Shown in pieces: positions 35,985 through 43,546 of a stretch of DNA of 64,000 nucleotides. The stretch covers positions 5,368 to 69,367 of the forward strand of contig CATOKC010000002.1 of NCBI GenBank assembly GCA_951800675.1, read 5' to 3'. The notes under the pieces are model-generated. The model made no database searches. It was given only the letters and a program-made list of their open reading frames with translations, and was not told the origin of the DNA. The position numbers and the translations under genes were made by a program. This stretch comes from an uncultured Oscillibacter sp. (GTDB taxonomy: Bacteria; Bacillota_A; Clostridia; Oscillospirales; Oscillospiraceae). The stretch's first letter is position 1. Every line of letters begins with the position of its first letter.

Positions 35985-36012
35985 CGCGGTCCTCCCTAAA
36001 GGGAGGACCGCG
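35985..36012 (-). terminator. Terminator of the gene at 36040
   Basis: CGCGGTCCTCCCT and AGGGAGGACCGCG pair perfectly around a 2-base AA loop; the minus strand continues TTTCTTTTC. It separates this gene from the V-ATPase promoter. Confidence 0.88.
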
Positions 36013-36039
36013 CATAGGACTGGAATCTGTACGCCGCGC

Positions 36040-36258
36040 TCAATTTGCCTGCGCCAGCCGCTCCAGGGCTTCCTCCCTGGAGGCGGTGAAGAAAAAGTGC
36101 TTTCCGTTGTTGGACTCGTAGATAAAGTCCCGGAGGGGCTTGCTGGTATAGTGGGAATAGTCGCCGAAAAAGGCGGCCTGGACCGTGGTGACCTCCGCCG
36201 CATCGCCGGAGACGGCCGCGATATCCGTTTCGTGTTCCTTTACATATTCGATGTTCAT
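36040..36258 (-). CDS. Small hypothetical protein
   Basis: A 72-aa soluble protein, MNIEYVKEHETDIAAVSGDA at the start, containing FGDYSHYTSKPLRDFIYES and ending in a helix (SREEALERLAQAN). AAGGAGGCGG precedes ATG. It has its own promoter and terminator, so it is expressed as a single-gene unit. No family recognised. Confidence 0.8.
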   Translation of the reverse strand: MNIEYVKEHETDIAAVSGDAAEVTTVQAAFFGDYSHYTSKPLRDFIYESNNGKHFFFTASREEALERLAQAN

Positions 36259-36310
36259 AAAACCGCCTCCTTACGTCAAAATCGCGGTACAAATCCCAGC
36301 TGGGGGGGAG

Positions 36311-36339
36311 AACATACCACAAGACGGACCGTTTGTCAA
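36311..36339 (-). promoter_or_regulatory. Promoter of the small gene at 36040
   Basis: On the minus strand TTGACA (36334-36339) and TATGTT (36311-36316), 17 bases apart. Confidence 0.75.
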
Positions 36340-36358
36340 ATCAGGGCAGCCTCTTCCC

Positions 36359-37054
36359 TCAGTCCACGATGGGTCTCCTCGTCTCATAGGGGTAGTAAAA
36401 CGCGCGGCCCTCCACCGAGAGGAACGCCCCCGGAGACCCTGGGTATTCCGCCGCGCGGATTCGCCTTTCTACTTCCGCCAAATCGTGCCGCGCCGGGTCT
36501 ATCCGAAACAGCTCCAGCATTTCCTTCCGCGTAAACGGCTTGCGCTTCCAGGTCTCCTCCGATACCGGCAGAGGCTGTCCCTTTGAAATCAGGCCGATGA
36601 TTTTCTCAAAGCAGTACAGCAGGTGATTCATGGACTTTAATTTCAGCGTCTCAACCGATTCAAAGGGCGCGATGGCGAAGGAAGAGGTCATGACAATCGC
36701 GCCGCTGTCGACCGTTTCCTTCATATGGTGAACCGTGACGCCATACTCCTGGGCCCCCTCGTAGAGCGCAAAATTATAGCACCCGGTTCCGGGATAGGCG
36801 GGTGAGCCCGGATGAAAATTGACCGCGGCCTTTTGGGCGGAATCCAGCATACTTTTGGGAATAATCCAGGGAGACACAAACGACAGGATATATTCCGGAC
36901 GCCGCCAGCGCAATTCTTCGTCAAGATGGTCCCCCACAGCGCCGCGTATAGACAAAAACTCCTTATCCGCAAAGCCGCTCTTCAAAAGCGCCTCCGCATA
37001 ATCACAAAAGACGTTTCTTTTTTTGGAAAACATCAATACCTTCAAATCGCCCAT
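36359..37054 (-). CDS. Stand-alone formyltransferase-fold protein
   Basis: A 231-aa protein with a formyl transferase domain like that of Met-tRNA formyltransferase and GART. The catalytic region reads AAVNFHPGSPAYPGTG, with the N-x-H-P-S-x-LP-type signature, then YNFALYEGAQEYGVTVHHM and DSGAIV. It lacks the C-terminal tRNA-binding domain of Fmt. Members of this group formylate sugars or amines. The start is ambiguous: ATG 37054 has GGGGGAAG close by, while an in-frame TTG at 37090 overlaps the stop of a 44-codon upstream frame (TTGA). No sugar-biosynthesis genes are adjacent. Confidence 0.82.
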   Translation of the reverse strand: MGDLKVLMFSKKRNVFCDYAEALLKSGFADKEFLSIRGAVGDHLDEELRWRRPEYILSFVSPWIIPKSMLDSAQKAAVNFHPGSPAYPGTGCYNFALYEGAQEYGVTVHHMKETVDSGAIVMTSSFAIAPFESVETLKLKSMNHLLYCFEKIIGLISKGQPLPVSEETWKRKPFTRKEMLELFRIDPARHDLAEVERRIRAAEYPGSPGAFLSVEGRAFYYPYETRRPIVD

Positions 37055-37086
37055 ATCTTCCCCCAGCCCTTGCAGGCTCTTTGCTT

Positions 37087-37221
37087 TCAATGATCTTTTT
37101 GTTTTACTTCGTAAAACAAAGCGGTGTACACCGCTGAAAATTTTTCCATTTTGGAAGCCGCCGCCTGTGCCTCGTCAGCCTTTTGCCGCACCTTTATGGT
37201 GTGGTCAGATATCGTCAACAT
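37087..37221 (-). CDS. Possible 44-aa ORF upstream of and coupled to the formyltransferase
   Basis: MLTISDHTIKVRQKADEA is followed by a helix-rich end (AAASKMEKFSAVYTALFYEVKQKDH described in part). The stop TGA overlaps a TTG start of the formyltransferase. The ATG falls within the -10 of the predicted promoter, so if that promoter is used the message would begin inside this frame. Composition is protein-like. Evidence is modest. Confidence 0.4.
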   Translation of the reverse strand: MLTISDHTIKVRQKADEAQAAASKMEKFSAVYTALFYEVKQKDH

Positions 37222-37245
37222 ATCATAATCCGTTCCCCCTGTCAA
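37217..37245 (-). promoter_or_regulatory. Promoter of the formyltransferase unit
   Basis: On the minus strand TTGACA (37240-37245) and TATGTT (37217-37222), 17 bases apart. A further palindrome AGCGGTGTACACCGCT lies at 37121-37136 within the transcribed region. Confidence 0.7.
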
Positions 37246-37297
37246 CGGTTTCTCCTTCTTAGGAGCTTCTCCTGGGGCCCGGCGCTTCCGAGAGAAA

Positions 37298-37323
37298 GGC
37301 GGACACGCGGGTCCGCCCCTACG
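37298..37323. repeat. REP-like palindrome
   Basis: GGCGGAC (37298-37304) and GTCCGCC (37311-37317) pair around ACGCGG and are followed by CCTACG. The block has the look of dispersed extragenic palindromes in this bacterial group; related CCTACG-flanked arms occur at 45096-45210. Confidence 0.5.
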
Positions 37324-37449
37324 CCGTATGCCTCCTAGTAAAATACGTAATCGAATACCCCCTCGATTCTCCCAGCCCTTTTCTTTTCCCCCAAATTGTG
37401 GTATACTGCTGTGCAAATCCAATACGTTCCACAACAAGGAGGGATTTCT

Positions 37450-37962
37450 ATGCAGGCCGAAAAACGGCGGCAGGCCATTTTAAAATACCTGCGGCAGGCC
37501 AGCCGCCCCGTCAGCGCGGGGTTCCTGGCGGAGCGCTTTTCCGTCAGCCGCCAGGCGGTGGTGGGGGACGTGGCCCTGCTCCGGGCCTCCGGGGCGGACA
37601 TCTCCGCCACCCCCAGGGGCTATGTCATTCTGAAGCCCAGCCAGGACCTGGTCCGCCGGGTGGCCTGCCGCCACGACGCCGCGGGGATGGAGGCGGAGCT
37701 CTGCGCCGTGGTGGACCAGGGCTGCTCCGTGCTGGACGTGATTGTGGAGCACCCCGTCTACGGCCAGCTCACCGGCCCCCTCCAGCTCGCCAGCCGGTAC
37801 GATGTGGGCCAGTTCCTCTCCCGCTGCGCCGGGGCCCGGCCCCTGTCGGACCTCACCGGCGGCATCCACCTCCACACCCTCTCCTGCCCGGACGAGGACG
37901 CCTTTTGCCGGGCGCGGGAGGCCCTGGGGACCCTGGGAATCTTATGGGAGGGCGAAGAATGA
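37450..37962 (+). CDS. niaR: Transcriptional repressor NiaR (HTH plus 3H domain)
   Basis: A 170-aa niacin-responsive regulator of NAD biosynthesis and niacin uptake. The N-terminal HTH (ILKYLRQASRPVSAGFLAERFSVSRQAVVGDV) is followed by the 3H domain. Conserved histidines are seen in CRHDAAGMEAEL, VIVEHPVYGQL and GGIHLHTLSCPDEDAF. The ATG at 37450 follows AAGGAGGG. A MATE exporter overlaps its end by four bases. No NAD genes are adjacent. Confidence 0.92.
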   Translation: MQAEKRRQAILKYLRQASRPVSAGFLAERFSVSRQAVVGDVALLRASGADISATPRGYVILKPSQDLVRRVACRHDAAGMEAELCAVVDQGCSVLDVIVEHPVYGQLTGPLQLASRYDVGQFLSRCAGARPLSDLTGGIHLHTLSCPDEDAFCRAREALGTLGILWEGEE

Positions 37963-39344
37963 AGCGGCATAACGGCCTCCGGGACATGACCGCGGGCAGC
38001 CCCGCCGGGCATATCCTCTATTTCGCCCTGCCCCTTTTGGCGGGGAGCCTCCTCCAGCAGCTCTACAACATGGTGGACAGCTGGGTGGTGGGGCGCTATG
38101 TGGGGGACGGGGCCCTGGCCGCCGTGGGGGTGGGCTTCCCGGTTCTGACTATGTTCTCCTCCCTGTTCATCGGCCTTTCCAGCGGCGGCACGGTGGTCAT
38201 CGCCCAGTTCTTCGGCGCGGGGAAAATGGACCGGGTCCGGGACGCGGTGGACACCATCTACGCCGCCTTCCTCACCTCCATCGTCCCCCTGACGGCCCTG
38301 GCCCTGCTGGCGGTGGGGCCCATCCTCCGCCTGCTCCAGGTGGAGGAGGCCGCCTATGGCGAGGCGTACCTCTATTTAATGGTGGTCTGCGCCGGGCTCA
38401 TCGGCAGCATCGGCTACAACCTCAACGCCGGAATTTTAGGGGGCCTGGGGAACAGCCGGAGCACCCTTTTGTTCCTGGCGGTGGCCTCGGTGATGAACAT
38501 CCTCCTGGACCTGGCGCTGGTGCTGGCCTTCGGCCTGGGGGTTTTCGGCGTGGCCCTGGGCACGATCCTCGCCCAGGCCTTCTCCTGGCTTTTCGGCGTG
38601 TTCTATATCAACCGCCGCTACCCGGAGATTTCCCTCCGCCTCCTGCCCCGGAGGTTCGACCGGGCCCTCTTCCGGCAGATCATGGGCATCGGCCTTCCGG
38701 CGGGAATCCAGATGTCCCTGGTTGCCCTGGGGGCCATGGTGGTGATGGGGAAGATCAACTCCTACGGCAAGGAGTTCACCGCCGGGTACAACGTGGGCTT
38801 CCGGCTGGACCAGCTGGCCTTCCTGCCCATTCAGAGCCTGTCCAGCGCCGTCATCTCCTTCGTGGGCCAGAACACCGGCGCCAGAAAGCCGGACCGGGCC
38901 CGGCGGGGCATCCGGGTCGCCGTTGCCCTCTCCGCCGCCTGGGCCCTTTTGATGACGGCGGTTCTCCTGCCCCTCCGGGAGCCTTTGGTGGCCTTCTTCT
39001 CCCCCACGCCGGCGGTGATTCACGCCGGGGCCGTCTACCTCCAGTGCATCATGCCCTTCTACTTTATGTTCGCCGTCATGTTCTGTCTGAACAACGCCAT
39101 GCGGGGCGCGGGGGACAGCGTGTTTCCCATGGTGGACGTAATTTTGTCCCTGATCCTGGTCCGGGTCCCGGCGGTGTACTATCTGGCGGACCACTACGGG
39201 CCGGATTATATGTACTACGGCTGCGCCGTGGGCTGGACCGTGGGCCTGGCCCTGTCCCTGGTCTGGTACTTTTCCGGCCGGTGGAAGCGGCACGGAAGCC
39301 TGGCGGACCGGGAGGAACCCGAAATTTCCGGCCCGGAACCGTGA
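37959..39344 (+). CDS. MATE family efflux transporter
   Basis: A 461-aa, 12-helix cation-coupled exporter. Typical features are the N-terminal GSPAGHILYFALPLLAGSLLQQLYNMVDSWVVGRYVG and the mid-protein LGNSRSTLLFL, and a second-half repeat beginning GLPAGIQMSLVALGAMVVMGKIN. It is co-translated with niaR (ATGA). Coupling to a niacin repressor is unusual for this family and its substrate is unknown. Confidence 0.93.
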   Translation: MKRHNGLRDMTAGSPAGHILYFALPLLAGSLLQQLYNMVDSWVVGRYVGDGALAAVGVGFPVLTMFSSLFIGLSSGGTVVIAQFFGAGKMDRVRDAVDTIYAAFLTSIVPLTALALLAVGPILRLLQVEEAAYGEAYLYLMVVCAGLIGSIGYNLNAGILGGLGNSRSTLLFLAVASVMNILLDLALVLAFGLGVFGVALGTILAQAFSWLFGVFYINRRYPEISLRLLPRRFDRALFRQIMGIGLPAGIQMSLVALGAMVVMGKINSYGKEFTAGYNVGFRLDQLAFLPIQSLSSAVISFVGQNTGARKPDRARRGIRVAVALSAAWALLMTAVLLPLREPLVAFFSPTPAVIHAGAVYLQCIMPFYFMFAVMFCLNNAMRGAGDSVFPMVDVILSLILVRVPAVYYLADHYGPDYMYYGCAVGWTVGLALSLVWYFSGRWKRHGSLADREEPEISGPEP

Positions 39345-39351
39345 AAGCCGC

Positions 39352-39380
39352 TTGTAATTTTCCGGCAAACTCAGTATAAT
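39352..39380 (+). promoter_or_regulatory. metG promoter
   Basis: TTGTAA (39352-39357) and TATAAT (39375-39380) with a 17-base spacer. The leader of about 60 bases is too short for a T-box. Confidence 0.82.
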
Positions 39381-39447
39381 AAACCAATTGAGCCCGTCAC
39401 TACCGGCGCCCTTCCATTCGGGGCCGCCGCTTTAAAGGAGAAAGAGC

Positions 39448-41424
39448 ATGGAAAAGAAAAAATTCTATATCACCACGCCCATCTACTACCCCTCGGACAA
39501 GCTTCACATCGGCCACACCTACTGCACCGTGGCCACGGACACCCTGGCCCGCTATCACCGCCTGCTGGGCGAGGACGTCATGTTCCTCACCGGCACCGAC
39601 GAGCACGGACAGAAGATCGAGGAAAAGGCCAAGGAGGCCGGCATCTCCCCCCAGGAATTTGTGGACCGCATTGTGGACGGTCCCCGGGGCGTGCGGGATC
39701 TGTGGAAGCTGATGAACATTTCCAACGACCGCTTCATCCGCACCACCGACGACTACCATGTGAAATCCATTCAATATATCTTCCGCAAAATGCACGACAA
39801 CGGCGATATTTACAAGGGGACCTACAAGGGCAAATACTGCACCCCCTGCGAGTCCTTCTGGACGGAGAGCCAGCTTAAGGACGGCTGCTGCCCCGACTGC
39901 GGCCGCCCCGTCAAGGACGCGGAGGAGGAGGCCTATTTCTTCCGCCTGAGCAAGTACGCGGACAAAATCCGGGACCTGCTGGAAAACACGGACTTCCTGG
40001 AGCCCCGCTCCCGGGTTCACGAGATGGTGCGCAACTTCATCGACCCGGGCCTTGAGGACCTGTGCGTCTCCCGGACCAGCTTCAGCTGGGGCGTGCCCGT
40101 GGACTTCGACCCCGGTCATGTGGTCTATGTCTGGATCGACGCCCTCTCCAACTATATTACCGCTCTGGGCTACGGCAACGACCGCTACAGCGATTACGAA
40201 AAGGGCTGGTGGCCCGGCGTGAACATCGTGGGCAAGGAGATCGTCCGCTTCCACTCCATCATCTGGCCCGCCATGCTCATGAGCCTGGGCGAGCCGGTGC
40301 CTAAGAAGTGCTTCGGCCACGGCTGGCTCCTTCTGGACGGCGGCAAGATGTCCAAGTCCAAGGGCAACGTGGTGGACCCCTATATCCTGGCGGAGCAGTT
40401 CGGCGTGGACGCCCTGCGCTTCTTCCTGATGCGCACCTTCCCCTTCGGCTCCGACGGCAACTTCTCCAACGAGCTTTTGATCCAGACCATCAACACGGAC
40501 CTGGCCAACGACCTGGGCAACCTGGTCAGCCGCACCACCGCCATGGTGGGCAAGTACTTCGGCGGGACCCTGCCCGAAGGCTGCGGGACCTGGGCGGAAG
40601 CGGTCTCCTTTGACACGGAGCTCAAGGACCTGGCCGGGGGCCTCCGGGAGCGCTACGCCGCCGAGATGGACCACTTCGCCCCCCACAAGGCCCTGGAGGA
40701 GATTTTCAAGGTCATCCAGCGGGCAAACAAATATATTGACGAGAACACTCCCTGGACCCTGGCCAAGGACATGGAGGCCAACGGAGCCCGGCTGGCCCAC
40801 GTGCTGTATAACCTGCTGGAGGCGGCCCGCATCTGCGGCATTTTGCTGATTCCCTTCATGCCGGAGAGCATGGACAAGCTCTTCTCCCAGATTGGCGCGG
40901 ACGCTTCCGCCCGGAGCTGGGCCTCCGCCGCCCAATGGGGCGGGTTGTCAGAGACTGCCGTGGTCTCCAAGGGGGAGAACCTGTTCCCCCGGGTGGACAT
41001 GGACAAGGCGCTTCAGGAGCTGGAGGCCGCCGTGGAGGCGGCGAAGCAGGCGGAGTCCGGCGTGGAGCTGGAGCCCCAGCTTGTGGAGAAGGTGGACTTC
41101 GACACCTTCTGCAAGTCGGACTTCCGGGTGGTGAAGGTAAAGGCCTGCGAGGCGGTGAAAAAGAGCGAGAAGCTCTTGAAGTTCACCCTGGACGACGGCA
41201 CCGGCGTAGACCGGCAGATTCTCTCCGGGATTCACAAGTGGTATGAGCCGGAGACGTTAGTGGGCAAGACCCTGGTGGCGATTGTAAATCTCCCGCCCCG
41301 GAAGATGATGGGCCAGGAGAGCAACGGCATGCTGATTTCCGCCGTCCACAAGGAGAAGGGGGAGGAAATGCTCCACCTCCTCATGGTGGATGACGCCATC
41401 CCCGCGGGGGCGAAGCTCTGCTAA
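39448..41424 (+). CDS. metG: Methionyl-tRNA synthetase
   Basis: A 658-aa class I synthetase. The HIGH motif is DKLHIGHTYCT and the KMSKS motif is GGKMSKSKGNVVDP. A zinc knuckle CTPCESFW...CCPDCGRP lies in the connecting insert. A C-terminal tRNA-binding (EMAP/Trbp111-like) domain begins near residue 555 (VDFDTFCKSDFRVVKVKACE) and ends VDDAIPAGAKLC. AAAGGAG precedes ATG. Confidence 0.98.
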   Translation: MEKKKFYITTPIYYPSDKLHIGHTYCTVATDTLARYHRLLGEDVMFLTGTDEHGQKIEEKAKEAGISPQEFVDRIVDGPRGVRDLWKLMNISNDRFIRTTDDYHVKSIQYIFRKMHDNGDIYKGTYKGKYCTPCESFWTESQLKDGCCPDCGRPVKDAEEEAYFFRLSKYADKIRDLLENTDFLEPRSRVHEMVRNFIDPGLEDLCVSRTSFSWGVPVDFDPGHVVYVWIDALSNYITALGYGNDRYSDYEKGWWPGVNIVGKEIVRFHSIIWPAMLMSLGEPVPKKCFGHGWLLLDGGKMSKSKGNVVDPYILAEQFGVDALRFFLMRTFPFGSDGNFSNELLIQTINTDLANDLGNLVSRTTAMVGKYFGGTLPEGCGTWAEAVSFDTELKDLAGGLRERYAAEMDHFAPHKALEEIFKVIQRANKYIDENTPWTLAKDMEANGARLAHVLYNLLEAARICGILLIPFMPESMDKLFSQIGADASARSWASAAQWGGLSETAVVSKGENLFPRVDMDKALQELEAAVEAAKQAESGVELEPQLVEKVDFDTFCKSDFRVVKVKACEAVKKSEKLLKFTLDDGTGVDRQILSGIHKWYEPETLVGKTLVAIVNLPPRKMMGQESNGMLISAVHKEKGEEMLHLLMVDDAIPAGAKLC

Positions 41425-41449
41425 ATCCCCCCCTCGCCCTTCCGATAAG

Positions 41450-41512
41450 TATAATCCCCCCACAATGGGAAATACTGCCTCCATACTTCAAAAGTAAGGA
41501 GGCAGTATTTTT
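41450..41512 (+). promoter_or_regulatory. Rubrerythrin -10 and leader hairpin hiding the ribosome-binding site
   Basis: TATAAT at 41450-41455 lacks a good -35. The predicted transcript starts about 41462. AAATACTGCCTCC (41470-41482) pairs perfectly with GGAGGCAGTATTT (41498-41510). An inner TACTT/AAGTA stem has a CAA loop. The Shine-Dalgarno AAGGAGG (41496-41502) lies in the right arm, and TTTTT directly precedes the ATG at 41514. The same fold could act as a terminator or a translational lock. Confidence 0.72.
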
Positions 41513-41513
41513 C

Positions 41514-42125
41514 ATGTCCAAAAACCTGAAAGAGAGCGAAACGCTCAAAAACCTCATGCGCGCCTTTGCCGGGGAGAGCCAGGCCCGGAACCGCTATACC
41601 TTCGCCGCGGGCCTGTGCAAGCAGCAGCAGCTCCACGTCCTGGAGGCCATCTTCACCTTCACCGCCAACCAGGAGAAGGAGCACGCCGAAATCTTCTACA
41701 ACCACATGAAGGAGGTCGCCGGGGAAACCGTCCACATCGACGGCGGCTACCCCGTGGACCTGACCAACGACGTGGCCCAGCTCCTCCGGCAGGCTCAACA
41801 CAACGAGTTCGAGGAGTTCGATCCCGTCTATCCCAGCTTTGCCCAGACCGCCCGGCAGGAGGGCTTCCCCCAGGTGGCCTCCTCCTTCGAGCAGATTTCC
41901 AAAATCGAGAAGGCCCACGGAAACCGCTTCGCCCACTTCGCCCAGCTCTTAGAGTCCGGCAAGCTCTTCGTCTCCGACGCCAAGTGCGGCTGGCTCTGCC
42001 TGAACTGCGGCCACATTCAAGAGGGCCTCCAGGCCCCCAAGTCCTGCCCCGTCTGCTCCCATGACCAGGGCTTTTTCATCCGCCTGGAAATGGCCCCCTA
42101 CGGCGGTGAGATTTTAAAGGGCTGA
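41514..42125 (+). CDS. rbr: Rubrerythrin
   Basis: A 203-aa peroxide-scavenging di-iron protein. The ferritin-like N-terminal domain has LMRAFAGESQARNRYTFAA and FTANQEKEHAEIFYNHM, carrying the Glu/His ligands. A second set is in QISKIEKAHGNRFAHF. A C-terminal rubredoxin-like domain carries CLNCGHIQEG and CPVCSHDQGFF. It protects anaerobes from oxygen and hydrogen peroxide. The gene ends four bases from the stop of a convergent gene with no terminator between. Confidence 0.96.
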   Translation: MSKNLKESETLKNLMRAFAGESQARNRYTFAAGLCKQQQLHVLEAIFTFTANQEKEHAEIFYNHMKEVAGETVHIDGGYPVDLTNDVAQLLRQAQHNEFEEFDPVYPSFAQTARQEGFPQVASSFEQISKIEKAHGNRFAHFAQLLESGKLFVSDAKCGWLCLNCGHIQEGLQAPKSCPVCSHDQGFFIRLEMAPYGGEILKG

Positions 42126-42129
42126 CCCC

Positions 42130-42657
42130 TTATCCGGCCTCCTCCGGCTCCGCCCAGGCGTAGTCATGGGGGCCGAATACCGGCTGGTCCTCCCGGAGGG
42201 CGTTCACCGCCGCCGCCAGGGCCTGGGCAAACCGCTCTGCGGACAGCGTCCCGTCCGGGCGGACCATGGCGGCTCCCTCCCCGTCCCCGGCGGTCAGGAG
42301 GAGCTGGGGCGGGTGTTCCAGGGCGGCGTAGTCCTCCGTCGGGAGGAATGCCACATCCACGCCTCCCTCCCGCACCGCCTGGGCCATGGCCTCCGGAGAA
42401 GAGCCCACGGAGACGCTGATGATCTCCGCCTCCACCCCCTGGTCCGCCAGGGCCGCTTTCAACGCTTCCGGCAGCTCACGGACCGCCCGGGTCAGTTCCT
42501 CCGTGGACAGCGCCCCCCGGGAGACCTCCACGGCTAGAGTGTCTAGCTCCAGGGGCCCTGCCTCCGGCGGTTCCGGGGATTTCTCCCCCTCCGCCGGGCC
42601 GCAGGCGGAGAGAAGCAGCAAAAACAGGACCCCCAGCAGGGGCAGATATCGTCTCAT
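42130..42657 (-). CDS. Small lipoprotein resembling the first lobe of a phosphonate-type binding protein
   Basis: A 175-aa lipoprotein. The signal peptide and lipobox are LPLLGVLFLLLLSACG, with Cys at about residue 19. The mature part includes ISVGSSPEAM-like strands and GGVDVAFLPTEDYAAL, which recalls PhnD-type solute-binding proteins. Those are near 300 residues, so the second lobe is missing. It may be a shortened or decayed binding protein. No permease genes adjoin. ATG 42657 has AGGAG-type bases upstream. Confidence 0.65.
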   Translation of the reverse strand: MRRYLPLLGVLFLLLLSACGPAEGEKSPEPPEAGPLELDTLAVEVSRGALSTEELTRAVRELPEALKAALADQGVEAEIISVSVGSSPEAMAQAVREGGVDVAFLPTEDYAALEHPPQLLLTAGDGEGAAMVRPDGTLSAERFAQALAAAVNALREDQPVFGPHDYAWAEPEEAG

Positions 42658-42676
42658 AAAAACTCCTTTTCCCTTT

Positions 42677-42699
42677 CGGCGGAAAACCGCCGTTTTTTT
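42677..42699 (+). terminator. Rho-independent terminator on the plus strand
   Basis: CGGCGG-AAAA-CCGCCG followed by TTTTTTT. It points rightward and sits just upstream of the lipoprotein start. The nearest upstream plus-strand gene is rubrerythrin, so its transcript may run antisense through the lipoprotein gene to this site. Confidence 0.82.
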
Positions 42700-42700
42700 G

Positions 42701-42729
42701 TGGACATTCCGCCCAACCTTTGGTATAGT
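42701..42729 (+). promoter_or_regulatory. Promoter of the Imm22-like gene
   Basis: TGGACA (42701-42706) and TATAGT (42724-42729), 17 bases apart. The leader would be about 240 bases long. It contains a 21-codon open frame (42877-42942), but nothing identifiable. Confidence 0.65.
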
Positions 42730-42973
42730 ATTAGCAACAGCACCGGCGGGCGGCGTCTCCATTCTACCACGTCCCCGCCCGGCGCGCAAGGGCGGAGGCC
42801 CCTGGGTCTACCGGGACAGCCCCGTCACGCGCTTCGGCGAGGAGGCCGCCGCCGCTTTGACGACACGCTGTCCCCCATGGAGAAGCGGGTCCTCCCCTGT
42901 CAGGAGGAATTTTATATCCTCAGCCATTCTGTTTTGCGCTGACCCAACCAAATCACGACAAAGGAGAATCACC

Positions 42974-43363
42974 ATGGAAGAATCTGGAATCGTCTCCATC
43001 TGGCTCGGCAATTTTGAGAGTGAGGAAGCCCTGACGTTTTACGCCGAAAACCGCTTCAAGCGAAACGAGAACGGCGAAAAGGTCCCATCCTTTACCCAGG
43101 ACTTTTTCAACGGTGATCTCTGGCCCTTCGAGCCGGAGGTGTTCGACTACGAATTTAACGCCGCCCCCTCCCAGGACCCGGCCGTGGTTGCGGAGCCCCT
43201 GGGCGAGGAGCTGTCCAAGGCTCTGGCGGAGATCTATTCCAGGGGATTTGACCAGCCCTACAACGCCGTTCTCGCGGTCTATGACTACCAGTTTGAGGGC
43301 AGCCGCTATGTCCCCGGCGCGCCGGTGCGGTTCGTGGGGTCCTTTTCCTACATAGAGCGTTGA
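42974..43363 (+). CDS. Immunity protein 22-like protein
   Basis: A 129-aa soluble protein. The start GIVSIWLGNFESEEAL matches the Imm22 pattern, and it has aromatic and acidic residues throughout, including EVFDYEFNAAPS. Imm22 proteins are predicted to neutralise polymorphic toxins or act as orphan stress proteins. No toxin gene is next to it. AAAGGAGAATC precedes ATG. It has its own promoter and terminator. Confidence 0.75.
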   Translation: MEESGIVSIWLGNFESEEALTFYAENRFKRNENGEKVPSFTQDFFNGDLWPFEPEVFDYEFNAAPSQDPAVVAEPLGEELSKALAEIYSRGFDQPYNAVLAVYDYQFEGSRYVPGAPVRFVGSFSYIER

Positions 43364-43372
43364 GCCATTTCG

Positions 43373-43401
43373 AAAGCCGCCCCGTTTGGGGCGGCTTTTT
43401 T
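43373..43401 (+). terminator. Terminator after the Imm22-like gene
   Basis: AGCCGCCCC-GTTT-GGGGCGGCT followed by a T-run. Confidence 0.92.
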
Positions 43402-43485
43402 GCAAGAGCGCGAGCCGGGTCAGCCGGCGCGTTGGTTCCCTGGCAAACGCGGCGATACGAGACGACAAAAAATTTTTCCCAGGAC

Positions 43486-43514
43486 TGAAAGTTTCCGCCC
43501 CGCTAAATCGTATC
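43486..43514 (+). promoter_or_regulatory. ECF-type promoter, probably autoregulatory
   Basis: TGAAAG (43486-43491), a 17-base gap, then CGTATC (43509-43514) matches the TGAAAC-N16/17-CGTA form used by SigW/SigV-like factors. It lies 33 bases before the ECF sigma gene. Confidence 0.68.
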
Positions 43515-43546
43515 CATAACGAGAGCGCTCCAAAGGAGTTGATACC

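Noticed and set aside
39381..39447. T-box leader before metG
   Set aside because: The interval from promoter to start codon is only about 65 bases, with no specifier or antiterminator structure.
39400..40935. Open frame of about 510 codons antisense to metG
   Set aside because: It lies wholly opposite conserved methionyl-tRNA synthetase motifs and has no recognisable protein family.
42700..42942. 80-codon frame in the long leader before the Imm22-like gene
   Set aside because: Arg/Gly/Pro-rich composition, overlaps the promoter, no ribosome-binding site.
42974..43363. Toxin-immunity locus
   Set aside because: The Imm22-like gene has no neighbouring polymorphic toxin, and its own promoter and terminator isolate it.
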